DNA from: a bacterium
GTDB taxonomy: Bacteria > Planctomycetota > UBA11346
Reading direction: 5' to 3'
Length of the DNA: 32,311 bases
Assembly: GCA_020047915.1 (NCBI GenBank)
Contig: JAIFND010000012.1
Location: 9,851-42,161 of the forward strand
Shown here: in pieces, positions 1 to 7,652 of the stretch
How positions within the stretch are numbered: position 1 is the first letter of the stretch
Layout: each line of letters starts with the position of its first letter
Translations under genes and position numbers: made by a program
The notes under the pieces: generated by a model
What the model was told of the DNA's origin: nothing
What the model saw: the letters and a program-made list of their open reading frames with translations, nothing else
The model's database searches: none

Positions 1-210
1 GGCCCCTGACCCGCGCGCCGGGCCCCCCCGGCCCGTTCCCGGCCCGATCGGCGCCGGACCCTACCCGGAAGGCATCGGGGCGGAGATAGGGCCGGGAATC
101 GAACGCCTGCAATCGGGGTCAATCTCCGCGCGTTCAACCGCCCGCATAGGCACAGAGTAGGCACCAACCGGCCATATTTCGGGTCTGTTTTCGGGGGTCT
201 GGAAAACAAC

Positions 211-237
211 AAACCCTCGGCGTTTGCCGAGGGTTTT
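211..237 (-). terminator. Intrinsic terminator of tRNA-Met
   Basis: A perfect 8-bp GC-rich stem (214-221 with 226-233) has a 4-nt loop. It is flanked by AAA on the left and TTTT on the right, so it could work in both directions. On the minus strand it starts 6 nt after the tRNA CCA end and is followed by a T-rich stretch, as expected of a Rho-independent terminator. Nothing to its left in the window is clearly a gene. Confidence 0.8.
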
Positions 238-242
238 CCGTC

Positions 243-318
243 TGGTAGCAGCGCTCGGGATTGAACCGAGGACCTAAGGCTTATGAAGCCTCCGCTCTAA
301 CCGCTGAGCTACGCTGCC
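243..318 (-). tRNA. tRNA-Met (CAT anticodon), elongator type
   Basis: Read on the minus strand this folds as a full 76-nt cloverleaf with encoded CCA. The acceptor stem is GGCAGCG with CGCTGCT (G1-U72 wobble, the rest Watson-Crick). The D-arm is GCTC/GAGC, the anticodon stem GAGGC/GCCTT with loop TTCATAA, and the T-arm CTCGG/CCGAG with loop TTCAATC. The anticodon is CAT. The anticodon stem lacks the three G-C pairs of an initiator, so elongator Met is preferred. A lysidine-modified tRNA-Ile2 also carries CAT and is not fully excluded. Confidence 0.9.
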
Positions 319-419
319 AAGAGCGCGGGGAGGCTAGCGGCCTGCGGACGGTCGGCAAGTGGCCTGCGGCGGTGAACCAGGAGGGGGCGGCCGGCGTTCA
401 GCCGGTGGAGGACCCCGCC

Positions 420-1016
420 ATGGCCACGCCCGACGACGCCCACGATGAGACCGGCAAGCTCGATCTCGTGCCGATGATCGATTGCGTCATGCTCCTGCTG
501 CTGTTCTTCATCATGACCTCCAGCTTCCGCAACGAGGAGCAGCGACTCTCCGCCCTGCTGCCGACCGGCGAGGGTGGCCATCCGATTCCCAGCATCGAAC
601 CGCCACCGAAAGTGCGCATCGCCGTGCTGCCTGCTGACGGCAAAGACGCCCGGGTGCGCATTGGCGGCGGCGACGAACTACGCATCGACGGCGCGGCCCT
701 CGCCCAACCTGGCGGGGCGGCGGTCGAGGCAGCCTTGGCTGGTTTCCACCAGGCGTTGGCGCAGCGGCTCAAGGATTTCGAGCAACCCGGCGATCGGCTC
801 GGACAGGTTCCGGTCGAGATCCACTGCGCCACGCGCCTGCCTTGGCGGCATGCGATGGCGGTCTATGACGCGGTGCGTGGCTACGAATCCAAGCTGATGA
901 CCAGCGAGACGCCGATCGAGGCGCAGCGCCAGGTCAGCTTCGCCGCCCCGACCCTGCGCAATGCCTCAAGCGATAATGAACGCGAGGAGCGCTATCGCCT
1001 CGAACACTTGCGTTGA
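420..1016 (+). CDS. ExbD/TolR-family energy-transducing membrane protein
   Basis: A 198-residue protein. A short cytoplasmic N-terminus (1-16) precedes one membrane helix (about 17-36, LVPMIDCVMLLLLFFIMTSS) containing Asp21, the position of the proton-conducting Asp of ExbD/TolR. A periplasmic domain of about 160 residues follows, longer than in classic ExbD (about 140 residues in total). The start at 420 is chosen because GGTGGAGGA lies 7 nt upstream. The open frame reaches back to 261, but that part overlaps the tRNA on the other strand. In this family the protein works with an ExbB/TolQ channel to couple proton flow to an outer-membrane or cell-envelope partner. No exbB or tonB gene is next to it, so the partner is unknown. 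It converges on fliN. Confidence 0.75.
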   Translation: MATPDDAHDETGKLDLVPMIDCVMLLLLFFIMTSSFRNEEQRLSALLPTGEGGHPIPSIEPPPKVRIAVLPADGKDARVRIGGGDELRIDGAALAQPGGAAVEAALAGFHQALAQRLKDFEQPGDRLGQVPVEIHCATRLPWRHAMAVYDAVRGYESKLMTSETPIEAQRQVSFAAPTLRNASSDNEREERYRLEHLR

Positions 1017-1022
1017 GTGCTC

Positions 1023-1175
1023 AGGGGCTTCGCCCCTACGGCCTTTCAGGCCTACCCCCGGGCTTTGTCGCAACTCGATTCCGTCGGCAGGCCTCCGGAA
1101 TCGTGGCGGCATCGGCTTCGCCGATTGTATGCCGCCACCGATGCTCGGCGCCCGCCCCATCGCGCACGATGGGGC
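1023..1175. repeat. Train of five hairpins between convergent genes
   Basis: Five inverted repeats stand in a row: 1023-1037 (AGGGGC, TTC loop), 1040-1052 (GGCCT, TTC loop), 1076-1103 (8-bp arms), 1104-1137 (8-bp outer arms around an inner TCGGC/TTC/GCCGA stem) and 1154-1175 (9-bp arms). They fill the gap between the convergent ends of the ExbD-like gene and fliN. None has a clear T-tract, so a simple intrinsic terminator is not obvious. They may act as a bidirectional terminator or RNA-stabilising block, or be a palindromic repeat element. Confidence 0.7.
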
Positions 1176-1202
1176 CCCCTAGGCATGAATTAAAACAGCC
1201 CT

Positions 1203-1559
1203 CTACTTCTTGGCCGCCTCGCCACCCAGCGCCGCTTCGCGGGCGCTGGGTTCGATGATCTGGGTGAGGCGGACGCCGAAGTTCTCGTCCACCACCACGA
1301 CCTCGCCCTTGGCCAGCAGCTTGCCGTTGACCACGATGTCGAGCGGTTCGCCGGCCAGGCGGTCGAGTTCGATGACCTTGCCGGGGGTGAGTTCGAGGAT
1401 GTCCTGGATGAGCATGTCGGTGCGGCCCAATTCGACCGTCAGCATCACCTGGATGTCCTTGACCAGTTCGAGGTTGGGCTTGCCGCCGGTCGAGGCGCCA
1501 GCGGCGCCGAGATCGGGAAATTCGGCCGGCTTGACGGCAGGTGCAGTATCGTCGGCCAT
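1203..1559 (-). CDS. fliN: Flagellar motor switch protein FliN
   Basis: 118 residues, usual FliN size. A disordered N-terminus of about 30 residues precedes one SpoA/SURF domain (about 33-103). The domain shows the family pattern: VELGRTDM, then [23 protein letters not shown], then [15 protein letters not shown]. FliN forms the lower ring of the C-ring with FliM and FliG, and takes part in switching and in docking FliH-FliI. It is the last gene of the flagellar operon, 3 nt after fliM. The next gene downstream is convergent, so no fliO/P/Q/R follows in this window. Confidence 0.95.
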   Translation of the reverse strand: MADDTAPAVKPAEFPDLGAAGASTGGKPNLELVKDIQVMLTVELGRTDMLIQDILELTPGKVIELDRLAGEPLDIVVNGKLLAKGEVVVVDENFGVRLTQIIEPSAREAALGGEAAKK

Positions 1560-1562
1560 GGC

Positions 1563-2558
1563 TCAGTCCTTGTCGTGGGGGGTCTTGCCGGGCGGCAGCA
1601 CGCGTTCGACGCGCACGCCGACGCTGCGGCCGCTGCGGCCGTGGCTGCACAGGAAGCGCAGTTTGCCACCGACCAGGCCGGTGGCGTGTTCGCCGACCCG
1701 CTGGTCGAGGACGATGACATCGCCGGCGCGCATCGTCATCACCTGTTCGACGCTGACGCTGGCGGTGCCGAGTTCGGCGCGCACCGGCAGGGTGGTGTGC
1801 TTGACCACGCGGTCGAGGTGGCGGCGCTGGCCTTCGCTCGGCTCGCGCTTCATCGCCGCGAAGCGGAAACGGTTGCCCAGGCGCTGCAGCACCGTGTCGA
1901 TCGAGATGAACGGCACGCAGAAGCACAGTTCGCCGGGTTCGAGTTCGCCGGGAGCGGCGATCGAGAAGGTCGAGACCAGCACCATTTCGCTGGAGGGGAT
2001 GACCTGCACGAACTGCGGGTCCATCTCGCGCGATTCGACCACCGCCTTGAAATCGGCCAACTCGGCCCAGCCCTCGGCGACGCGGTCGAGGAAGCGGCGG
2101 ATCACGTTGTCGAGCAGGCTCTGTTCGATGGTGGTCAGCGCGCGCAGCTTATCGAGCGGCTTGCCCGGGCCGCCCATCATCCGGTCGATCAGCGAGAAGG
2201 CGAGTTTCATGTCCATCGTCGCCAGGGCCCGTTCGGGCAGCGGGGCGAGCGACAGGACGTTGATGACGGTGGGATTGGGCAGGCTGTTGCGGAACACCTC
2301 AAAGGTGAGCTCGCCCAGCGAGACGATGTTGACCTCGAGATTGATGCGCAGGTAGGTGGACAACGCCATCGTCAGGTTCTGGGCGATCGCCTCGTGCATC
2401 CGCTGCAGGGCACGCAACTGCTCACCAGACAGCTTGTTAGGGCGAACGAAGTCGTACTCGGCGATGCGCTTCTCGCGCTTCCGCTTGCCCGCACCGGTCT
2501 CCTCGACCGTGCTGAGCAGGGACTCCAGTTCCTCGGCTGAAAGGATTTCGTCGGGCAT
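1563..2558 (-). CDS. fliM: Flagellar motor switch protein FliM
   Basis: 331 residues. The N-terminal segment EILSAEELESLLS matches the CheY-P-binding peptide of FliM (E. coli ILSQAEIDALL). The middle CheC/FliM domain (about 45-230) holds the GGPG motif at 129-132 that contacts FliG. A C-terminal SpoA domain (about 250-325) pairs with FliN. FliM sits in the wall of the C-ring and passes the chemotaxis signal to FliG. The conserved CheY peptide suggests the motor is controlled by chemotaxis, although no che genes lie in the window. It lies 36 nt after fliL and 3 nt before fliN. Confidence 0.96.
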   Translation of the reverse strand: MPDEILSAEELESLLSTVEETGAGKRKREKRIAEYDFVRPNKLSGEQLRALQRMHEAIAQNLTMALSTYLRINLEVNIVSLGELTFEVFRNSLPNPTVINVLSLAPLPERALATMDMKLAFSLIDRMMGGPGKPLDKLRALTTIEQSLLDNVIRRFLDRVAEGWAELADFKAVVESREMDPQFVQVIPSSEMVLVSTFSIAAPGELEPGELCFCVPFISIDTVLQRLGNRFRFAAMKREPSEGQRRHLDRVVKHTTLPVRAELGTASVSVEQVMTMRAGDVIVLDQRVGEHATGLVGGKLRFLCSHGRSGRSVGVRVERVLPPGKTPHDKD

Positions 2559-2594
2559 GGGGTGTGACCTGTGGGGTCTAAGCGCCGATCGTGC

Positions 2595-3209
2595 CTACTG
2601 CGTCAGCAGGTTGGTGACGGTGACCTCGAGGACGAACTTGTCCTCGGCCTCGCGCCCGGGCTTCACGGAACGCAGCAGCCGTTCCAGAGCAGTGGCGAAG
2701 TCCTTCTTCATGCGTGCCTGGATGTTCGGGCTCTGCAGATCCTCGAGCTGGTAGGTCTTGGTGGTCTCCTCGAGGCGCGACTGGATCAGACGCAGCACGG
2801 CCGGGTCGTTGAGCGTGCCGTGGTCCTTGGTCGGCACCCACAGGCCGACGTCCAGGGTGAGGTAACGCGTGCCGCCCGAGCCGGTGACGTTGCCCTTCAG
2901 GCCGATCGGGCCGAGTTCCTTCCCATCGACCAGCAGTCCCTTGCCGCCGTGTCCATCGGCGGCGGCTGCCGGGTCACCATGTCCATCACCGCCAGCGGCC
3001 GGATCGCCATGTCCGTCGGTTCCGGCGCCCGGCTTCTCAACCGGAGCCGGGGTCAGCGACTTGGCGAAGAACATACCCACGCCACCGCCAATGCCGGCGA
3101 GCACGACGACCGCGGCGACGATGGGGATGAGGGGTCCGCTCTTCTTGGCCGGGGCGTCTGCCGCCGCCTTGGCGTCCTTCTTCTCGTCCTTCTTGGGTTC
3201 TTCTGACAT
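2595..3209 (-). CDS. fliL: Flagellar basal body-associated protein FliL
   Basis: 204 residues. A charged cytoplasmic N-terminus rich in Lys and Glu (1-24) is followed by one membrane helix (about 26-48) and a periplasmic FliL domain (about 95-204) with the usual LTLDVGLWV strand and a C-terminal VTNLLTQ. FliL stabilises the stator ring around the motor. Between helix and domain, residues 65-88 hold three copies of DGHG at an exact 10-residue spacing, an unusual His/Asp-rich linker that may bind metal (inference). It lies between the MotE-like gene (12-nt gap) and fliM, the usual position for fliL. Confidence 0.88.
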   Translation of the reverse strand: MSEEPKKDEKKDAKAAADAPAKKSGPLIPIVAAVVVLAGIGGGVGMFFAKSLTPAPVEKPGAGTDGHGDPAAGGDGHGDPAAAADGHGGKGLLVDGKELGPIGLKGNVTGSGGTRYLTLDVGLWVPTKDHGTLNDPAVLRLIQSRLEETTKTYQLEDLQSPNIQARMKKDFATALERLLRSVKPGREAEDKFVLEVTVTNLLTQ

Positions 3210-3221
3210 GGCGGCTATCCT

Positions 3222-4193
3222 TCAGGGCTGGGCTGTGGCGGGCTTGAGCAGGTCGGTGACCTGCTTGGCGCGGCGTTCATCATCCTTGGCCAATGCCGCC
3301 AGCAGGGCGGCACGGTCCTTGTCACTGGCGCCCACCTCGGCGAGGGCGGCGAACAGGTCGGCGACCTGCTGCGGCTCCGACCCCTTGAGATAGGGTAGGA
3401 TCTGTTCCGGTTTCATGAAGCTGTAGAGCTTGGCCAGGCGTTTGACCTGCTCGGCGGTAGGCGCCTGGGGCTGCAGCTGCATCAGTTCGCGGTGCAGCGC
3501 CACCGCCATCGGATATTCGGCATCCTGCTGGGCTAGCTTGAGCAGGTTGGCGGCCTTCTTGGCGTCCATGACGTCGAGGATGCGCGCCACTTCGCGCGGC
3601 TCCAGCTTGCGCAGGGTCTGCCAGGCGTCGTTCTTCTGCAGTTCGTAGAGCTTGGCCAGTTCGCCGTAGCGAGCTTTCTCGTTCTCGGTGGCGACCGCGA
3701 GGCGCGACGCCTCGTCGGCCTGCATCTGGGCGTAGCGGGCGCGCTCCTCCTTCTCCTTGCGCTCGGCGTCGTCCTGCTCCACGCGTTTGGCGTCAAGCTG
3801 GCGGGCGAGGCGGGCGAGGTCGGTGCGTGCGGCGCGGATCTCGGCCTCGCGCGCCTCGATCCAGCGCTCGCGTTCCTCCAGCGAGTCCTTGCGCCGACGC
3901 AGTTCCTCGACCAGGGCGTTGGCGTGTCGGGCGCCGGCGATCTCGGCGAGGTCGGCGAGCAGCTTCTCCTGATCGAGACCCGGGGTCTCGCGCCGCACGG
4001 CCGGTTCGGGCGTACGTGCCTTCATGGCGGAGATGTAGCCGCGCTCCTCAGGCGAGAGCAGGTAGTCGCGGATGCGCTCGGGGGTCACCACGCCGGCATT
4101 CTTGAGCATGACCAGGGCGGTGATCCCGGCGGCCAGGATCACCACGCACAGCCCGGCCAAGCCGTAGATCAGGGTGCGGAGGAAGGGGTTCAT
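3222..4193 (-). CDS. MotE/MgtE-N-like flagellar operon protein
   Basis: 323 residues. One N-terminal membrane helix (about 8-31) is followed by a long charged coiled coil (about 75-195). The C-terminal helical region contains two related blocks: 195-225 (LEPREVARILDVMDAKKAANLL) and 257-290 (FMKPEQILPYLKGSEPQQVADLF). This build resembles MotE-type proteins, whose tail resembles the MgtE N-terminal domain and which in other bacteria act as a chaperone for the stator protein MotC. Its start overlaps the end of fliJ by 4 nt (ATGA), so it is translationally coupled. The position between fliJ and fliL supports a flagellar role. The exact partner is not known; MotC has not been seen here. Confidence 0.7.
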   Translation of the reverse strand: MNPFLRTLIYGLAGLCVVILAAGITALVMLKNAGVVTPERIRDYLLSPEERGYISAMKARTPEPAVRRETPGLDQEKLLADLAEIAGARHANALVEELRRRKDSLEERERWIEAREAEIRAARTDLARLARQLDAKRVEQDDAERKEKEERARYAQMQADEASRLAVATENEKARYGELAKLYELQKNDAWQTLRKLEPREVARILDVMDAKKAANLLKLAQQDAEYPMAVALHRELMQLQPQAPTAEQVKRLAKLYSFMKPEQILPYLKGSEPQQVADLFAALAEVGASDKDRAALLAALAKDDERRAKQVTDLLKPATAQP

Positions 4194-4606
4194 GCGCCGA
4201 TCTCCAGGCGACTGCGGGTGGCATGCTCGTCATTGGCGCGCGCCTCACGGCGCAGCTGCACCTGGGCCGCGATCCTGGCATCACGGGCCTGGATCGCCTC
4301 GATCGCCTTGACCTCGCGGTGGGCGGAGGCGAGGGCGTTGCGGGCCGCCTCGATCGCCCGGTCCTGGGCGGCGAGGCGTGCCTCCTGGGCGGCGATGGCG
4401 GCACGGGTGGCACTGCAATAGGCAGCGAGTTGTTCGCGCAGGTGGACCATCGCGCCGGCAGCCGCGGCGGCGAGCATGCCGGCTTCGTGCCGTTCGCGGA
4501 CCGCGACCATCTCGGCGCGTTCACGCTCGAGCCGGCCGAGGTCGCGACGTGCGGTGTCCTCGACCGAACGGCGCAATTCGAGCACCACGCCCAGGCGGGG
4601 CTTCAT
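4190..4606 (-). CDS. fliJ: Flagellar export protein FliJ
   Basis: 138 residues, almost entirely alpha-helical and rich in Ala, Arg and Glu, with the two-stranded coiled-coil look of FliJ. FliJ is the stalk of the FliI ATPase ring and links it to FlhA in the export gate. Sequence conservation in FliJ is poor, so the call rests on size, coiled coil and position. It overlaps fliI by 4 nt upstream and the MotE-like gene by 4 nt downstream, as fliJ commonly does after fliI. Confidence 0.82.
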   Translation of the reverse strand: MKPRLGVVLELRRSVEDTARRDLGRLERERAEMVAVRERHEAGMLAAAAAGAMVHLREQLAAYCSATRAAIAAQEARLAAQDRAIEAARNALASAHREVKAIEAIQARDARIAAQVQLRREARANDEHATRSRLEIGA

Positions 4607-5919
4607 GCGACACCTACGATCTGCTGCAGCTGGGCGAGGGCGGCGGTGCGCTCGGCGCCTTCACCGATCGCCTGGCGGATCCATTCCTTGAGGCGCGGAT
4701 AGGCGCTGATCGCCTTGTCCACCTTGGGGTCGGCCCCGGCGCGGTAGGCCCCGACCTCGACCAGGTCGCGGACGCGCTCGTATTCGCTCCACATCTCGCG
4801 GGCGCGCATCGCCAGCTGGTATTCCGGCGGTGTTGCGAGATCGACCAGCAGGCGCGACACCGACAGGGTCGGATCGACCGAGGGATAGACCGCCTGGCCG
4901 GCGAGTCGGCGCGACAGGAACAGGTGGCCGTCGAGGATGGCGCGCACCGCATCGCCGACCGGATCGTTCTCATCGTCGCCTTCGATCAGCACCGTGTAGA
5001 ATGCGGTGATCGAACCATCGCCGTTGCAGGTGCCGCTGCGTTCGAGGAGGCGCGGCAGGATGGCGAAGGATGAGGGGGGGAAGCCACGAGTCACCGGCGG
5101 TTCGCCAGCTGCGAGTCCGATCTCGCGCTGCGCCTGGCACAGGCGGGTGACCGAATCCATCATCAGCATGACGTCGAGGCCGGCATCGCGGAAGTGCTCG
5201 GCGATGGCGTGCGCGGCGTAGGCCGCGGCGAGGCGTTCGACCGCCGGGCGGTCGCTGGTGGCGACGATCACGACGCTGCGTGCCAGGCCTTCGGGACCAA
5301 GCGCCTTGTCGATGAAGTCACCGACCTCGCGGCCACGTTCGCCGACCAGGGCGATGACGTTCACCGCTGCCTTGGCGTGCTTGGCCATCTCGCCCAGCAG
5401 GGTGGACTTGCCGACGCCCGAGCCGGCGAAGATGCCCATGCGCTGACCGCGTCCGACCGTGAACATGCCATCGACGACGCGCAGGCCGGTCTCCATCACC
5501 TGGCGGATCGGCCGGCGGCCGAGCGGCGAGGGCGGCTCGGCCTGGACGCAGCGGCGGGCGGTGCCGGGGATCGGGCCGAGGCCGTCGATCGGGTTGCCGA
5601 CCCCGTCGATGACCCGGCCGATCAGCCCTGGTCCGACCGGGATCTCAAGCGGACCGCCGCGCGCCACCACCCGGTCGCCAGCGCGGATGCCATCGACCGT
5701 GCCGAGCGGCTGCAGGATGATCTCGCCCTCGCGGAAGCCGGTGACCACGGCGGTGCGGGTGAGACCGCGTGCGTGCACGGTGACAGTGTCGCCCACCGGC
5801 ACGGCCGGGCCGCTGGCGGCAACAGCCAGGCCGACCACGCGCAACACCGTACCGCTGGCCTGGCGCGGCTGGGTCTTTTCGAGCAGGCCGTGGTAGCGGT
5901 CGAGGGCGAGGGCGGTCAT
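4603..5919 (-). CDS. fliI: Flagellum-specific ATPase FliI
   Basis: 438 residues, normal length. An N-terminal beta-barrel domain (about 1-95) precedes the ATPase domain. The domain has Walker A GSGVGKST at 166-173, GERGREV at 193-199, Walker B VMLMMDSVTR at 250-259, and the FliI/T3SS hallmark PPVTRGFPPSSFAILPRLLER at about 274-294. FliI forms the hexameric ATPase that drives substrate entry into the flagellar type III export apparatus. It overlaps fliH by 4 nt and fliJ by 4 nt. The closest alternative, an F1-type or virulence T3SS ATPase, is excluded by the flagellar context. Confidence 0.97.
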   Translation of the reverse strand: MTALALDRYHGLLEKTQPRQASGTVLRVVGLAVAASGPAVPVGDTVTVHARGLTRTAVVTGFREGEIILQPLGTVDGIRAGDRVVARGGPLEIPVGPGLIGRVIDGVGNPIDGLGPIPGTARRCVQAEPPSPLGRRPIRQVMETGLRVVDGMFTVGRGQRMGIFAGSGVGKSTLLGEMAKHAKAAVNVIALVGERGREVGDFIDKALGPEGLARSVVIVATSDRPAVERLAAAYAAHAIAEHFRDAGLDVMLMMDSVTRLCQAQREIGLAAGEPPVTRGFPPSSFAILPRLLERSGTCNGDGSITAFYTVLIEGDDENDPVGDAVRAILDGHLFLSRRLAGQAVYPSVDPTLSVSRLLVDLATPPEYQLAMRAREMWSEYERVRDLVEVGAYRAGADPKVDKAISAYPRLKEWIRQAIGEGAERTAALAQLQQIVGVA

Positions 5920-6629
5920 GGCGCGGCCTCGGGTACGCTGCCGTCGTCACGGCTGGCGAGCGCAGGGCGGGGCGTGGCGGCGAGCATGCGCGCGGCCACC
6001 CGTTCCCACGAACCGGCGATCGAGGCGTCGAGACGGGTTCCACCCGCCACCAGGACGAGCGAGCCGGCGGCGAGGGAGTCGTCGGGCTCCAGCTCCAGGC
6101 GTTCGGTGCCGGGCACGGCGGCGGCGGTCGCGGCCAGGCGCTCGCGGATCATCGCCGCATCTCCGGGAGAGCAGCGCACCACCACGCGGCGGCGGTCGGG
6201 TACGTCGGCGAGGGCGGCGGCGAGCAGGTCGCGCATCCACGCCTGGTCGGCCTCGATCTCGCGGGCGAGGATGCGATTGGCGATGGCCAGGGCGAGGCGC
6301 ACGGTCTCGCCCTCGGCCGCCTCGATGACCTGGCGTTCGAGCACGCTGATCGAGGCCACGGCACGTTCCAGGGCGGCGGCGGCGGTGCCCAGGCGGGCCT
6401 CGGCGTCGGCCTTGGCCTTGGCCACGGCGGCCTCGGCGCGCGCCTCGGCGTCGCGGGCGCGCTGCTCGGCAGCGTTGACGCGGATCTGCGCCGCATGCTC
6501 GGCCGAGGCGCGGCCTTCGGCGCGCAGGCGCTCGTTCGCTTCCTCGGCAAGACGGCGCCCGCGCTCGGCGCTGGCCAGCGCGAGGGTCGAGGCCTGTCCG
6601 GCGATGGCTTGGCTGCGGATGAGTACCAT
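5916..6629 (-). CDS. fliH: Flagellar assembly protein FliH
   Basis: 237 residues. An N-terminal Ala/Glu/Arg-rich helical region (about 1-105) leads to a C-terminal domain of the FliH/V-ATPase E-subunit type. That domain includes the amphipathic stretch LALAIANRILAREIEADQ and a GSLVLVAGGTRLDASIAG strand pair near the end. FliH dimers regulate FliI and tether it to FliN at the C-ring. The family is weakly conserved, but the position between fliG (6-nt gap) and fliI (4-nt overlap) makes the call secure. Confidence 0.9.
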   Translation of the reverse strand: MVLIRSQAIAGQASTLALASAERGRRLAEEANERLRAEGRASAEHAAQIRVNAAEQRARDAEARAEAAVAKAKADAEARLGTAAAALERAVASISVLERQVIEAAEGETVRLALAIANRILAREIEADQAWMRDLLAAALADVPDRRRVVVRCSPGDAAMIRERLAATAAAVPGTERLELEPDDSLAAGSLVLVAGGTRLDASIAGSWERVAARMLAATPRPALASRDDGSVPEAAP

Positions 6630-6635
6630 GGAGGG

Positions 6636-7646
6636 TTAGACCATCGCTTCCTGCTGGCCGCGGTTGACCTGCAGTTCGCCCTTTTCCTCCATCGAGCGGA
6701 CCTGCTGCAGGATGCGTTTCTGCGCCTCTTCGATCTCGTGCAGGGGGCGCGGGCCCATGTTGCCCAGTTCCTCCTCGACACCTTCGCGGGCGCGCGCCGA
6801 GAGGTTGTTCATGAGCTTGGCCTTGACCGCCGGCTCGGCGGCGCGCAGCGCCAGCACCAGGTCGTTCTTGTCGATCTGGCCGAGCAGCTTCTGCATGTCC
6901 TTGTCGCCGATCTTGCCGATGTCGTCGAACACGAACATCAGCGCCTGGATCTCGTTGGCGAGCTGCGGACTCTCGCGGTTGAGGCGGTCGAGAACGCTCT
7001 TGGACAGCGACGGGTCGCTGATGTTGAGCATCTGGGCGACGGTCTTGTAGCGCTTGTTGCCCTGTTCGTCGGTCATGGCGCGGCCCAGCGAATAGGCGCG
7101 GACTTCCATCATCTCATCGACCTGGCGCACCAGTTCTGAAGGCAGGTCGGCGGTGGCGGCGATGCGCTTGACCACCTCGTAGCGCAGGTCCTCGGCCATG
7201 TCCTTGAGCAGGCTGGCGGCGACGCCGGGTTCGAGGTGGCTGATGACCAGGGCGATGACCTGCGGGTGCTCGCCGCGGATCAGGGTGGCGACCTGGTTGG
7301 CTTCCAGGGGCAGCAGCGAGCGGAACGGTTCGGTTTCACGCGACTGGCGGCGGATGCGGTCGAGCAGATCGCGTGCCTTCTCCTTGCCGAGGGCGCGTTC
7401 GAGGATGTCCTGGATCATCGGCTCGACGTTCACCTTGTCGCCGCCGACCTTCTTGTTGAAGTCGCGTAGTAACTCCTCCATCTCGGCACCGGTCAGCTCG
7501 CCGAGCTTGGTCATCTCCTCGGACAGCATCTGGACCTCGCGCTCGTTGAGCCGGGTCATCAGCACGGCGGCGGTCTCGCTGTCGAGCGAAAGCATGAATG
7601 CCGCCGCGCGCTTCCGTCCTGCCAGTTCGCGTTTTGCATCAGGCAT
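6636..7646 (-). CDS. fliG: Flagellar motor switch protein FliG
   Basis: 336 residues. All three FliG domains are present: the N-terminal FliF-binding domain (about 1-100), the middle domain with the EHPQ motif at 126-129, and the C-terminal torque domain (about 215-335). The C-terminal part carries the charged helix FVFDDIGKIGDKDMQKLLGQID and the following ALRAAEPAVKAKLMNNLS, the region that meets the stators. FliG transmits torque and sets rotation direction. It lies 6 nt after fliF and 6 nt before fliH. Confidence 0.97.
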   Translation of the reverse strand: MPDAKRELAGRKRAAAFMLSLDSETAAVLMTRLNEREVQMLSEEMTKLGELTGAEMEELLRDFNKKVGGDKVNVEPMIQDILERALGKEKARDLLDRIRRQSRETEPFRSLLPLEANQVATLIRGEHPQVIALVISHLEPGVAASLLKDMAEDLRYEVVKRIAATADLPSELVRQVDEMMEVRAYSLGRAMTDEQGNKRYKTVAQMLNISDPSLSKSVLDRLNRESPQLANEIQALMFVFDDIGKIGDKDMQKLLGQIDKNDLVLALRAAEPAVKAKLMNNLSARAREGVEEELGNMGPRPLHEIEEAQKRILQQVRSMEEKGELQVNRGQQEAMV

Positions 7647-7652
7647 GGCTGT

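Noticed and set aside
60-135. A second tRNA at the left edge
   Set aside because: Only the T-loop-like bases match; the T-stem does not pair (one mismatch next to the loop and two more further out) and no acceptor or anticodon arm can be built.
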